From the NCBI RefSeq assembly GCF_042453785.1, contig NC_091676.1, positions 441,501 through 505,500 on the forward strand: a DNA stretch of 64,000 nucleotides, written 5' to 3'. Made by a program: the position numbers and the translations under genes. Within the stretch, counting starts at the first letter, position 1. Each line of letters begins with the position of its first letter. This document shows positions 23,910-36,916 of this stretch, one piece after another. This DNA is from Malus domestica (taxonomy: Eukaryota; Streptophyta; Magnoliopsida; Rosales; Rosaceae). Below the pieces are notes generated by a model. It did not search any database and was not told the origin of the DNA. It saw nothing but the letters and a program-made list of their open reading frames with translations.

Positions 23910-25961
23910 TCAGGAAACCATAACGATACCAGCCTGCAGAAGCAGATTGCGACCTCAATTATGTAAAACAAAAACTAAAGATTTTTTGAACAGTTGTCAA
24001 TCATGAGAAACATGGAGATTTCTCACATCTTTCACGATAAACTTGTCTCGGAAACTAAGTGAAGGCAACAACCATTCAGACAAATAGAGGGAAGATTCTT
24101 CATGATGTCTTATCGGCAGATGATCATCTGGAAGGAGGAAATAACAAAATTATATCTGTAGTCAATGATATTAATTAATTGGCAAGAAAAAGAATTACAA
24201 ATATTTAAAGGCAAAAGATTAGCAAAAATATTTTCCATGAAAAGAAAATTATTAACCTGAAGCTCGTACAAGTAAGTTGTGTGTAACAAAGGACTGTAAC
24301 ATGCGAGCAAAAACAAAGTATTAGAGGTACAACAAGCAATCACAAGAACTCATGTCAACTGAGCTCGATAAACATATCTCTAGCTATCCCTCTATCCATC
24401 CATCCCTCTAAATATTAAGATTCTTGATTTTCTGAGTCATAATTTTAATATTCCCTGCACCCTAACTCACAATATTACAACTATTGATGAATATTACCTG
24501 CCAGACGGATGGCATATACTCGCGATATGGAAGTTGTTGAGTATTACTCGTTGAATTTCTTAAATCCGAGACCTCTGGCAAAGATTTATTTCTGAAATTC
24601 TGTATTAACAACTGAGACCAGCATAGTATATAGCAAAGCATGCATATACAACACAGCTGAAGTTAAAGTTTATGAGTTTTTTAATGAACTCACTGTTTGG
24701 CCTCATAAGCACCATATGCATTCCCCAAAAGTATTTCTTTTGTAGCTATCACAAGCATGGGATGCACCAGCTGAAGCTTTCTGATCTCTTGAACTACAGA
24801 ATCCGACACATTCTGAAGAGAGAGGCGTTTCCTATGCAATAGACCGTTAATAATTTATAATCAGAGTCATTCAAGAGTATAGAGATAACAAACATGCTAT
24901 GAACAAAGGTAACAAACTATATTAGTTACCTCTTCTCGCCCCCAAGCGGAAAGAATGTTGAGCCACGATCTATCCAATGGAAAGATCCAATACTGTCAAA
25001 ATAAGGAGGCCAATAAGAGATCAATTGTCAAATTAAACTGAATATTCTCTCAGTCAAAATGTGTATATACAGCATCATCATGATTTGAGCAAAGGAGGAA
25101 ACGTGATACAACATCCCAGATTCCAATACAAACCTGTCAATCATGAGTAAATAAATGCTAACATGATGCTCTTCTTTCTCCTTTCGAAGCCGATAATGCA
25201 TTGTCTAAAATACAAGGATAAATAAACCCACTGTTATACATTCTTCAACTATCTACAAAAGATAATTTTTCTCCTTTCGTTTCTGAATACAAGCTTATAT
25301 GAAGGTAAAAGAGCTTCTTACCTTGAGAGTGGCAAGAAACTGAAGACTATCGTAGCAACGGACATACAAGAAGCGTCTCATGCACAAATTAAACAAACCC
25401 TCGTCGTAATTCATTGACCCTAAAGCAAATTATGCAGAGCAAAAAGTTTTAGCAGCAATATCAAATGAAAATTCTTCATTCTTCTTCTTAGTAAATGAGG
25501 AACACCAACGCCAAAACTCACCATTGGGTTCCATAATTCGGAGCTTTAGCATCTCCGAAAGGCGGAGAATGTCGAAGCGGCAATCCAAGTCAAGGAACAT
25601 TACCAAACGCTCCAAGCCCCCATAGTGCACCCCATTCCACTCCTTTGGGAGAATGCAGTTCACAGCAGCCTAATCAAACATAACGGAATCAACTTTTACA
25701 TACAAAAAGATATCAATCTTGTGAACGAAATAGTAAACGATGAACTAAAAATAAATTAAATTATGGAAAAAATGGAAGACTGACTTGAATGAGGATGAGG
25801 GTTTTGGCGGAAGAAGAGGGCCCGACGAGCTCCACAACATTGCCAACGCGGAGTGGAACGCGGTGGAGAGGGGGAATGAGCAAGAAGGGTCGCTCCGCCG
25901 CAACCCGACCGAGCATCTCGGCAGCGCTCTCGTCCCCATCGATCCACCTTTTGGGCGTCAT
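23910..25961 (-). CDS. XRCC2: RAD51 paralogue XRCC2, DNA double-strand break repair
   Basis: Ten exons on the minus strand: 23910-23933, 24027-24127, 24257-24293, 24498-24591, 24694-24831, 24930-24992, 25134-25204, 25322-25419, 25522-25669, 25785-25961 (951 nt, 316 aa). XRCC2 belongs to the RAD51-paralogue BCDX2 complex and assists homologous recombination in the nucleus. The start MTPKRWIDGDESAAEML matches the family. The P-loop reads GPSSSAKT (residues 47-54), followed by PKEWNGVHYGGLERLVMFLD with the conserved acidic pair. A second strand SIYLLMIDSIGSFHWID fits the Walker B position. The last exon codes only seven residues (AGIVMVS) and the stop. An in-frame ATG at 26105 would add a hydrophobic leader unlike the family, so I use 25961. 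Confidence 0.92.
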
Positions 25962-26704
25962 TTGCAATCGTTCCCAAGCGACGCCAAGGTTTTGGGCGGG
26001 ACGAGTGGAATGGTGGGTGCGCGTACTCGCCTTGCTTTTTGACAGACTCCAAAAAGCTTCAATATAAAAAAAAAATAATGTTGCGGAGATGTATTTAAAA
26101 ATCAAATTTACAAAAGTTAATCACGTGTAATTAATAAAAAAATAAACATGTTAATTAATATTTAAATAATAATATAATTTTTAATAATTATGTTTTTCGG
26201 TTTGTAAACTTAGTTTAAAATATTTAGTTTCTGCATTATCCATACAATTATTATACAGTAATTATTGTTTTGTTATTCTTTTATTTATAAATATTTATAT
26301 ATTAAGTTTTTTTCACCAGGTGTAAACTATGTGACACTTTTATAGTTGTGTTAGTATTTTCGTCAGAACATCTGTTTAAAGTCTGGCATGGTACACGTGG
26401 AAACTAAAAAAACTAAAAATTACTTGACTTATATGAAATCCAACGGTGAAGAATATTCGGCCATCACCATCGAAGGGCCCAAACAAGGTGAGATTATCCA
26501 TACGCGCGCAAAAAGTCTTCTAATATGAAATTTTCGAGAGTCCGCGAATCGGTAGAGGGAAATTTGACCAAATAACCCCTCCGCGCGAATTCGATCTGGA
26601 AAACCCTGAGAACTGGCTGGAGAATCGAGCGAAATACAGAATAAAGAAAGAAAGAGACAAGCAGAGATTGCGATTGGATCTCCAAATTTTCAGAGGGGAA
26701 AAAA
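25962..26704. promoter_or_regulatory. Shared divergent promoter of XRCC2 and AGD
   Basis: The start codons of XRCC2 (-) and the ARF-GAP gene (+) are 743 bp apart and point away from each other, so one spacer must hold both promoters and 5' UTRs. The centre (26060-26330) is very AT-rich. The AGD side from about 26500 is GC-richer, which fits a 5' UTR. No clear TATA box is assigned. Confidence 0.6.
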
Positions 26705-29700
26705 ATGGCGGCCTTCATCAAGCTCGAGGATTCCCCAATGTTTCAGAAGCAGGTAATATATATATGTGTGTGTGTGTGTGTGTGTATATATGTATATATT
26801 CGGATTTCGGATTCTTGTAAAAGCTTCAATCTTTGAAATCTCATGAATTTGGAACGAGAAATTGCACTAGCTCACTGTAAATTGCAAAATTCTCTCGGCT
26901 TTTTGGTGTAATGATTGTACTATTTCAAAGAAATATTTTCAGCTGACAATTAGTTTTACTGGATTTCAAAAGAATTTTGTACTTGAATTACTTATATATA
27001 CACAGATATATTCAAAGCATGTTGATTAATTGCATGGAAGTTGTAAAGAAGAAGATATGCGAGAAAGTCAAATTTCAGGAGAAAAATTAGACATCTTTTG
27101 GTGTAGTTTATATTTTTCATTTATTTTTGAATTCGAAGACTAGCTATAATCAAATTTAACAGGTTTTATAGATACTATAGCTAATGTTGTATGTTGTTGG
27201 CGTCTCTCGTGTTCTTAAATGGTATCGGAATGGTGAAATTTGGATTCTTTGACAGATGTATTCTATGGAACAAACAGCTGATGAGTTGAAAGATCGCTGC
27301 CAAAAATTATGCAAAGGGTCTAAGAAGCTTATGTAAGTGTATGATGATATTCCTGGGAAACTGTTTTATTGGTTCTACTTATGAATTGAAGAATCGAAGT
27401 CCGCTCTTTTATAATAAAGCTTAAAGTCAATGGCTGAGGAAAGTTTGATTGTTGGCTTTGTTTTACTCACAGGGGGGCTCTGGAAGAAGCATGCAATGGA
27501 GACACCATTTTTTCAGAATCTTTGGAAGCATTTGGTGGTGGACTGGACGATCCTATTAGTGTATCCATTGGAGGTTGTTAGGATTGATATTTGTTTTTTT
27601 CTAGAAAATGTCTAGAAATCATAAAGGTGCTTCTGAAAAATGATAAGTAATGATTTTCAAAATTTCATTGGAGGGTTTTTCTAATAGGAAATGATTTTAA
27701 TGGTAGTTATCAACAAATTTTGTAAAAGAGAAAAGTGAAATTTTGTATATTAAGCTGTAATTATGGGGTAATTTTGGTATAACATCGAATGTGAAAGAAA
27801 CCTCATGTAATAAATTAAAATAAAAAAGAAATTCAGTTCAACCGTGTTATGTTTATCATCCTACTTTTTCTGTTGAAAGGAAAGCATTCGTTTTTGGTTC
27901 TGTTTTGATATGTTATTGTAACTTGCTATATATGTGATATTTTCTTCCAGGTCCAGTATTATCCAAATTCGTTACTGCATTTCAAGAGCTTGCCACTTAT
28001 AAGGAGCTTCTGCGCTCCCAAGTGAGTCTTAGATAGCAAATCACCCTAATAATCTTTCTAAATATGTTAAATAGTGAAAGTGAGTCAAGGTTTTATGTAT
28101 TATGTACTAATGGTGAATCGAAAAAGAGAAAATATATTTAAGTAACATTATGTAAACTTCTTTATCTTTTCTCTCTATTTTTTACATTCTTAGTGGGTAA
28201 AATTATGGATTACAGGTAGAGCACGTTTTAGTTGATCGGTTGATGCACTTTATGACTGTTGATCTGCAAGATGCAAAGGTAATTTCTTTGTTTCTATATA
28301 CTGGTACTATAACTATACCAATGGAAATTGGTGCTGGCACTGTGGCAGTGGATGAAGTTCGGGCTCCTGAGATGAAGTAAAAAAATTTTGATTTCTTTTG
28401 CCGTACATGCTTTTCTATTAATTTTGCAGGAGTCCCGACGTCAATTCGACAAAGCTATACATGGTTATGATCAGGTATCGCTGATCACCTCGAACATTTT
28501 GTACCTGTGTGGCAATAATGTTAATTCAATTTATATATTTATACTTGCTTTTATAGTAGCTACTGTCCCCAAAAGGTGAAGCTTCTAGTTTCTTAGACCT
28601 ACCTAGTTTGCCATTGGGCTGTGTCTTATAGATTCAGAATCGGGTGGAACTCATTAATATGTTGTTTTTTTGTATGAAGGATGAGCCAATATATTATACA
28701 TCTTAGATCTCCTTGGTTGCCAATATATTATAACAATATCTTTTGATTAGTTTTCTCCTTGGTAGCTTTTAGGTATCCTTGAGTTGACATCTAATGAAGT
28801 TGCATAAAGTTTTGTTTTATTCAATTCAGGCACGGGAAAAGTTTGTGTCCTTAAAGAAGAATACACGGGAAGACATTGTTGCAGAACTAGAGGAGGTGTG
28901 CCTGTTAATTAAAGTATTTACTAACTAAAGTAATTGCTTACCTAGACTGTAGATACCCTCTTGTTTGAAAAGTTGAGGAGCTCACCATCTTTTGTTCATG
29001 ACAGGATCTACAAAATTCAAAATCAACATTTGAGAAAAGCCGCTTCAACCTAGTATGTCTTCTCTGTTTGCAGATCTCTTTGCATCTGTCACATATATTT
29101 TCCTTAAAGGTTTCTGCTTGTAATGACCTTTTTCTGTGATCTTAAGGACTGCAGGTAAACTCACTAATGAATATTGAAGCAAAAAAGAAGTATGAGTTTT
29201 TGGAGTCTATTAGTGCAATCATGGATGCGCATCTGAGATACTTTAAGCTGGTCTGTTTGTGCAATCATTAGATGTTTTCTTTACATCTGAATGTATGCCA
29301 TTTTGACAACTGTGAAGATTTCTTTTTTTTTTTTTTGTTATTTTTTATATTTTCCTTTTGTGATTTAGGGATACGAGTTATTCAGCCAAATGGAACCATA
29401 TATTCACCAGGTATGAATGTAATTCACTTTTTATTGATAGTTACAGATATATTAAAGATGCGTGTTCTTACAAATAAGAGAGGTGATTCATGAAGTTTAT
29501 CCTGATCTCAATTGATGATTTTGTGTCATTGACATGCATGCCATGGGCACAACCTTTTTATGGTTGTCCATTTTTACAAGTATTTTAATTTATCAGTGTC
29601 ATTAACTCTGTACCATTCAACTTTTGTGGCTTCAGGGAAATATCTTTTCAATTAATAATGAACATGTTTTCCTGAAATCAGGTGTTAACGTACGCACAAC

Positions 29701-32700
29701 AATCTAAAGAACAGGCCACTGTTGAACAAGATAAACTTCACAAAAGGATTCAGGAATATAGGACACAAGCTGAGCTGGACAGTATACGAGCTTCCAGTAA
29801 TATTGAGCCTCCTGCAGTGGCTGATGGAAATCGCGCCTTTGGTTTAGCTTCTCACAAAAACATAGAAGCAATCATGCAGTCCAGTGCAAATGGGAAGGTA
29901 ATAGCATTGGTTGAAGAAGTCTTTTTTCATTGTTAAACTAGTAAGTTTTCATTATATGAGCTTCCTTTCTATTTGTAGAAAATGTTAAAATGTGTCTTCC
30001 ATTTTTGGCTTATAAGTGTCTCCTATTATTTGTATTCTTAGAACTCAACTTTTAACAAGACTGCCACTTTATTGGCAATATTACTGTACTGCAAAGAAGG
30101 TTAATCACATAATTTTTTTTTTCTTTGTTTGTTTCATATTTTAGGTCCAGACGATCAAGCAAGGATATCTAGTGAAACGATCTTCAAGTTTGAGGGGAGA
30201 TTGGAAGAGGAGGTTTTTCGTTCTGAACAGTCATGGGGCTTTATTTTATTACAGAATTAAGGGTACCAAACCCATGGTGTGTTAACATTTTCTCTGCTAA
30301 ATCTTCTCTGTAACTTGTGCATTCTCTATCTTTGAATTACTTTAATTAAGTTTACCATACCACACATGTTATATTCCAGAGATGTTAGTTTTATTGCATA
30401 GACCATGAATTTTCTTCTCTTGTATCTGTTACCATCATAGGGCGGCTCCCAGTCACATCATTTCACTCGCTCACCGGAACATCACAGTGGTGTGTTTAGC
30501 AGATTTCGTTCAAGACATAGGGTAGCGTCACTTAATGAAAACATTCTGGGCTGCCGTACTGTTGATCTGCGTACCTCAACAATAAAGATGGACGCAGAGG
30601 ATACAGATCTTCGACTTTGCTTTAGAATAATATCCCCATTGAAAACTTATACATTGCAGGTAATTAGTTGATTGGTTGTTGGTTATTGCTTTGTGCTGCT
30701 GTACTGTAGTACTTTAATTGCATGCATGGCTTAACTCATCTGAACTCTTGAGATAACCATTGTACAAATTACATTCGTGCATATGTTATTTCGCTGAATC
30801 ATTAGCTATATAATTGAAGTATTTGGGACGACATTGTGAAGGGCTACTATTTACCTTCTGTTTGTTCAGGCTGAAAATGAAGCTGATAGGATGGATTGGA
30901 CAAACAAAATAGCAGGAGTTATTGCATCTCTTTTGAATTTTCAGCTTCTTGACCAGGTCCCTACCTTGAAAGTTTGTGACTTTTCTGTATAAATATTAAG
31001 ATTTGTATGAATGAAAGCTAATACTAACGAACTTTCGTTATATTTTCTGCAGCCACATCCTGGAACTGTGAATCACGAGAGTAGTAAATCTTCTCTTGGT
31101 ACTTATGATATTCGTAGAGTGAAAAGCACTGAAAGTTTAGGAAATACCAGAAAATTCAACAGAGTAGATTCTGTTTCTAGTATTCTCAGGAGAATTCCTG
31201 GAAATGATCTTTGTGCGGAGTGCGGTGCTCCTGAGCCTGACTGGGCATCTCTTAATCTTGGCGTACTGATGTGCATTGAATGTTCTGGTGTTCACCGGAA
31301 TCTTGGAGTACACATTTCAAAGGTGCGCAAAGAAATGAAAAGTTGAGAACTGATTGTATTTTTTCTCTGGGATGGATGTTAGCTAGCTTCCAGTTTATAT
31401 TATAGGGTAATAGGGCTTAGTAGCACTTTTACAAACCCACCAATAAAAAATAGCCCTACGTTCAAAATGCAATTTCTATTAGCTCTCTTTAACGAAAATA
31501 CCCTCGTTATCGGCACACTATTAATAAATTCTCGACACAATATTGGTTTTGGTAGATTTTTGACACATTATTTGTGATATTTTCGTCAAATAGAGCTAGT
31601 GGAGATTGGATTATTTTCTGTCAAAAGATAGTGCATTTTGAGAGCAGAGCTAATTTTGGTTGGTGTATTTGTATAAGGCTAGTAAGCCCAATTTCCCTAT
31701 CTTGTATTATCTTTCTTTTGGTCTACCCTTGTATGCGATGAAAGATGTGGATCGTGTTTGTTATTTTGGAAAGTCCTGCATGCCAAAACATTTAAAGTGT
31801 TGAACAAATCCTGTTCTTTTGAAATTATCTTTAGCAAGTATTATGCATTATAACACTGTAGAAAAGAAAGTGGCTTAGGAATGAGATATGATTATCATGA
31901 CTTCTCGGTTGACAATGAAAGAGTACTTTGTACTAATAACTGCAGGTGAGATCTCTAACATTAGATGTCAAGGTTTGGGAACCTATACTTGTGGACTTAT
32001 TTCGCAACTTGGGTAATGCATATTGTAATTCTGTATGGGAGGGAACGCTTCTACTTGAGAATGAAAAGTAAGAACTCCAATTTTATTTACTATGTAATCA
32101 TCTAAGTAATGTGCTTTGAGGTATTTAAAGTTGTGTGTACTGCTGTGATTCTAGTTGGATTTGAAACTCTTTTGCAGACTGGATGGTTCGAAGGACATGA
32201 GGGCTCCAGTTTTAAAACCAGGCCCCAAGGATGCAGCTCAGCATAAGGAAATATACATTCAAGCAAAGGTAATCCATTAACTTCCATTGCTCAATTCTAA
32301 TATAAGAAAATGCGTATAGTTTGAAAGTTGCATTAAGTTTTCGTGAAATTATTGCACTTAAAACAACCAAAAAGAAAAGAATGGTGAATCTTAAAGATTC
32401 AACTTTATGCAGAAGTTAAATATGATAGAAAACAGGGATAACTGTATCTGTATGCCGGCTTAATAGACATTGGACACTGACATAGAAGTTACTTGTTTCA
32501 AGTCTATTTGCCATTTGTTTGCCATTGTATTTACCGTATGAACACATCTTCCTATCATCTTCCAGTTTCCGTTGCGTTCTGAATGCTTCTCCTATTATGC
32601 TATTACCGTCGACCGTTTATGATGTACTGTAATTATCTTGACTTTTATTTTTCCATAAAACTAAGAAAAAGGCTGTTATTGTTAATGTGAAGAATAATTG

Positions 32701-33382
32701 TTTTCCCACAAGCAGTATGTGGAGAAAGTGATGGTTATTAGAGATGTAGCTGCATCGGGCATGCCTGTTCTTGCAGCAGATATATGGGAAGCAGTCAAGG
32801 CTGGTAATTTACAAGAAGTCTACCGCATTATCGTGATGTCAGATGTGAATATTGTCGACACCGCCTTTGAGAATGTGGTTACTCATGATTTATATCACCA
32901 TGCTGAAGCAATACAGTCGGAGTCAGATTTTAACACGATGGAGATGAAACTGTATGATCCAGCAGCATGTGATAGAATCAAGGAGTCCAATGAGCCTGGG
33001 AACTGTCTTCAAGGTTGTTCATTATTGCATCTGGCTTGTCACTCTGGCAATCCGATGATGGTTGAATTGTTGCTGCAGTTTGGTGCCAACATGAATTTGC
33101 GGGATTTCCATGGAAGGACTCCTTTGCACCACTGCATCGCCAGCGGGAACAACTCATTGGCAAAGTGGCTACTTAGGAGGTAATGTATCTATTTGGGGTT
33201 GAAAACTGTGCTTGACAGAAACAAATTCATCCTTTTTCTAATTCTTAGACGAAAACTTGTGATGCAGGGGTGCACGCCCGTCAATTCAAGATGGGGGAGG
33301 GCAAAGTGCATTAGAAAGAGCGATGGAGCTGGGAGCAATTACAGACGAGGAGTTGTTCATACTACTTTCAGAACACGAGTGA
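26705..33382 (+). CDS. AGD4: ARF GTPase-activating protein, AGD2/AGD4 type (BAR-PH-ArfGAP-ANK)
   Basis: Nineteen exons: 26705-26752, 27256-27332, 27473-27573, 27951-28021, 28216-28278, 28430-28474, 28830-28895, 29005-29052, 29155-29250, 29369-29410, 29682-29897, 30145-30276, 30441-30659, 30870-30956, 31053-31322, 31946-32067, 32178-32268, 32716-33179, 33268-33382 (2373 nt, 790 aa). It stimulates GTP hydrolysis on ARF small GTPases in vesicle traffic. Domain order: BAR (about 1-225), PH (about 294-430, [20 protein letters not shown]), ArfGAP zinc finger (from about 485, [17 protein letters not shown], then [12 protein letters not shown] with the arginine finger), then ankyrin repeats (about 698-780). 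The start [16 protein letters not shown] and [12 protein letters not shown] resemble AGD4/AGD2 rather than AGD3/VAN3. The choice between AGD2 and AGD4 is open. Confidence 0.93.
26765..26784. repeat. (TG)n microsatellite
   Basis: About ten TG units flanked by TATATA in intron 1 of the AGD gene, directly after its donor site. Confidence 0.9.
31402..31700. repeat. Fold-back MITE in AGD intron 15
   Basis: The left end ATAGGGTAATAGGGCTTAGT and the right end AGTAAGCCCAATTTCCCTAT are inverted copies. The match continues inward (CAAACCCACCAATAAAAAAT against TTTGGTTGGTGTATTTG). About 300 bp, non-coding. A target duplication is not clear. Confidence 0.65.
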
Positions 33383-34196
33383 AATGGAAAATTCGTCCAT
33401 TATGCGGGTTTCCTCCTCACTTTCTGCTAATGCCGGAAACCTGTTTTGACTTCACTGACTTTTATCATGAACAAGAGCCAAATTCCTATGTCAGAGGAGG
33501 AGATCCGTCGAGTTTTTGTCTGTTAATCTCCGTAGGTGTCACAAGCATTTTCTTCGTCACGGGTCTTTTCATAATGTAATGTAATTTGTCTTTGAATTAA
33601 AATGTTCTTACCTCTTGGTCAGATTGGTTTATTTATGCATCTTTTAGTTATGAATTTTATTGAGATCCATTTAATATTTACATTAAAAAAAACCACACAC
33701 CTACCGTTGGTACTTGGTGGAGGAGGATCACCATCTTCATTTACTTTTCATTGATTCATTTACATTTGGGGCCGCTTCCCGCACTACGTACAGGAAGCGA
33801 GGCATTTATGAAAAATGGGAAATGGAAATCCCAAATTAAAAGTCGTTAATTCTGGCACTAACTAACATTTCCAAAATATTTGTGCTGCTACTAAATCCCG
33901 TAGATGCAGGAAACATATGAATAAGATGATATATTTAACAAGTTGATATGTTTTCCTTGTCCTAGCCAAATTTAACGAGTTTGTTTCGAAATTTGTTTAC
34001 GAGCTATGCAAGTAAAGAAGGCTCCCGCTACAAAAGAAGTGTCAAAAATACAATTCTACATATTCAACTACTTGACATCTCTCTCGTCTCCTTACAAAAT
34101 TATCTCCAAACGCGTACTGTAATTTCAAAATTAGAAGATCACTATTACAAATGCAACTGTAAACTATTGCAAATGCAGGATCTTTTGTTGACGGCT
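33383..34196. other. Convergent 3' spacer between AGD and CLPS1
   Basis: AGD (+) and CLPS1 (-) converge here, so this stretch mainly holds their 3' UTRs. No gene-like ORF. A short ORF at 33981-34211 (+) runs antisense into the last CLPS1 exon and is not called. Confidence 0.55.
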
Positions 34197-35623
34197 TCAC
34201 GGACTACTTGAATCCGGTTCTATTGTTGATCGTAACCCGCCACGAATCATCATCTGGGAGTAAAATTCCGCATGTTCCTGACAACCCAAATAGAGTACTG
34301 CCGTAAACACAATAATCAAGCATTCCAACAATTTAACAAGTTATCTTCCGAACACGAAGCATGGAAATACAAGGTGTCGCACTGCGGTGAAAGCGAACAA
34401 GTAGAACCAGTTTTTAATCTTATAGCATACACTCATTGCAGCCAACTAGACAGCATGCTTCTATAAGGTAATAAGTGGTGAAGTACGCCGGGCAGGCAGA
34501 GTGCATTAAACCAGCGATAATCTCCTTAAAGATTTACACAAGAACAAAACATAATTCAACATCGAAGGACTCGCTTGAAAAACAACCAACGACAACCCAT
34601 GTCTTTTGAATCCGATGCATACACCATTCCTAATCACAAGACTTTAACGTTTATATGGGGTTTAAGAGCATCTCTTGGCTAAGCTCAGCGATTTTTTTCT
34701 TCCGGACAAAATACATTGCGCAAGAGAAAGCTCTGAGAAACCAAAAGAAACTACCAGCGGACATCAAGATTAAAACAAATTTGACCAAAGATTTCTATAT
34801 GTGCAAAGCTGTATGGTAACCATAGAGCATTTACCTTCACTGTAACGATAACAACCGCGACGCCATCTTCCCTTGATTTGTGAAATAATCCTCTTGCAAC
34901 ATCAGGTGTAACAGATGGAACAACTTGGGGCAACACCTTTGCAACTACAAAAGATAAAACAGGAAATTTGGTTTAGTTGAAATAACAATTTCATATTTCG
35001 GCATAGGCATAGGTTTGATGGTCATTTCATTTCTAACAACGAATCGACCGCTGGTTTCCCGCAAGGTAGGGTTGACTGTATGAATCCTATAACACTTCTG
35101 CGGAAGGTAGAGGTGTATGAACAATTTACCTAATTTTTCGGTGTGGCGAACATCATCAATCAGCAAAACTCTGTAACTATCTCCGCTACCAACACCTCTC
35201 TTGTCCTTTGATCGTCCAATATCTCCTCCTGAAATTCCAACATTACACAAATGGGAATTCAACTTCAATTTTTTTTCTTCCAGTTTTCATATCAAATAGC
35301 CAAATTCGTAAAACTAAAATCCCAGATGCGAAAAAAGAGGGATACATGGTAAAAGAAGGCACCGTACCTTGTTGAAGTTGGGTGGCAGGATCAAATCCGG
35401 ATTGGTCAAACTTGGGGCGCTCCAACACTCCGGCGCCACCGCCCTTGGAAGACCCAAACCTGGCCGTCACAGCCACGCGACTACCTCCTCGTATTTCTGG
35501 GCCTTCCTTGACAGCCAAAACCTTACAACAACTGCGCGGCGGAGCTGACAGAGGAGCGAATCCGATCATCTTGGTCAGGAAAAACGACGAGGCCGTAGCT
35601 GTTCCTGTAACAGCCATGCTCAT
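34197..35623 (-). CDS. CLPS1: Chloroplast Clp protease adaptor CLPS1
   Basis: Four exons on the minus strand: 34197-34277, 34835-34944, 35130-35228, 35368-35623 (546 nt, 181 aa). ClpS adaptors bind selected substrates and hand them to the Hsp100 unfoldase ClpC for degradation by the stromal Clp protease. The first 60-70 residues are Ser/Thr/Arg-rich with few acids (MSMAVTGTATASSFF), a likely transit peptide. The conserved core includes VLERPKFDQSGFDPATQLQQ, GSGDSYRVLLIDDVRHTEKL, VAKVLPQVVPSVTPDVARGL, FHKSREDGVAVVIVTVKEHA and EFYSQMMIRGGLRSTIEPDS, close to my memory of Arabidopsis At1g68660. An upstream in-frame ATG at 35752 would add 43 residues with a hydrophobic stretch. The ATG at 35623 gives a more usual transit peptide. 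Bacterial ClpS recognises N-degrons; the plant form also binds tetrapyrrole enzymes with CLPF. Confidence 0.9.
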
Positions 35624-36349
35624 TTCTACTAGTCTAGTATGAGTAGTCTCCGGCGGTGGTAGCTTGAGCAAATGAGTGGGTAAGATTATAAGAACGCACA
35701 AAAACTCAGAAGAAAGAAGGAAATCAGGGAGAGAATATTTCCAAATTCTCACAGAAAAAGATTGCAGGGTTTTGATTGCTTTTGTAGGACGCAGGAACAG
35801 TAGTCAGTGAGGCTTCAGGTGGATGACTAATGGACGGCTGATCTTATCCCAAATTAAACTTCTTTTTTTTCTTATATATAATAATAATTGTCGTGTGGCT
35901 AAATTAATCATGGTCCTCCTTTTTTAGCTGGAAATTATTTCTGTTTTTTAAGGTCTGTAATATTATTGGAAATGAGTGTCATGTATTCATTTGCATCGAC
36001 AGTTTTTTTTTTCCAGAATTCTCTAGATGCTTCCTCTTCTTGATCCACTGTTCTGAATTCTCTCTTGGACTTGCAATATGACAGCGAGGCTAAATATTAT
36101 AGGTTTCGCGGATGCGATAAAAAGCCATGCTCTTAATCTTTTGGAGATGTGACCATTTGCTTTAAGAATATAATTGTTTAGTGAGATATGAGTTTCGCGT
36201 ATTAATTTGCAGTGATGTAAATAAACAAGGTGGTACGATTTTACAAATTCTTCTTTTTTAACAACTAACAATTTAAATAATTAATATTATTATTTTTTTT
36301 TTTAAAAGACAACTGGTGACAAGTCACGGTTATTTATTATTTGTAGGCA

Positions 36350-36472
36350 CCGAGAAAACTCACAAAGTCATTCCAGCCTTCCCTGGCCACAAGTTTGGTG
36401 TGAATCTACCCCTTTCGGGAGCCGGAGAGACTCACAGAGGCATTTCAGCTTCTCTCTGGTCACAAGTCTGGC
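36350..36472 (+). repeat. Local direct duplication, two units of about 50 bp
   Basis: CGAGAAAACTCACAAAGTCA...TGGCCACAAGTTTGG (36350-36400) recurs in diverged form as CGGAGAGACTCACAGAGGCA...TGGTCACAAGTCTGG (36422-36472). Origin unknown; possibly part of a short dispersed element. Confidence 0.6.
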
Positions 36473-36763
36473 TTCCACACTAGATGACTTCCATTTTAGT
36501 TTGAAGGAAGTCTCGCAATCCGTCCTTTATCACTGGGCCACCAGCTCGTAGTTACATTATCGTTTGTTCACAAAATTATTTTTAAATAAGAAAGTTGGTT
36601 ACTTGGATCAAAAGTTAACCGGCCTAAATTAAAAACAAAAATCTCAAAGAATAAATCAAATAATTGTTCTCTTTAATAGGCTACTATTGCTTCTCCTTCA
36701 AACCAAAAAAACAAAAATATAAGAAAAAATATCTTTTTAATAGAATCCCTTTTGGATTAGGGA

Positions 36764-36916
36764 ACTTTAACGAAAAACACTCGGTACTGTTCACTTTAAC
36801 GAAAAACCACATTTTTACACTAAAAAATCAATCATGGTACTATTCACTTTACCCTTTATTTTGTCCTTATCATTAAAACTTAAAGTTTTCAAGCCATTTT
36901 CATTAGTTTTTCTTTT
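36764..36916. repeat. MITE family A, copy 2 (single arm)
   Basis: Nearly identical to the right arm of the element at 3211-3696: TTCACTTTAACGAAAAACCA, TCAATCATGGTACTATTCAC, TCAAGCCATTTTCATTAG. The left arm is absent or very diverged. Confidence 0.65.

Noticed and set aside
25785-26067. Plus-strand ORFs of 85-92 aa
   Set aside because: Antisense to XRCC2 exon 1 in a GC-rich stretch; no domain.
34751-34936. 61-aa minus ORF considered as a separate gene
   Set aside because: It is CLPS1 exon 3 read through into the intron, so it was merged into the CLPS1 model.
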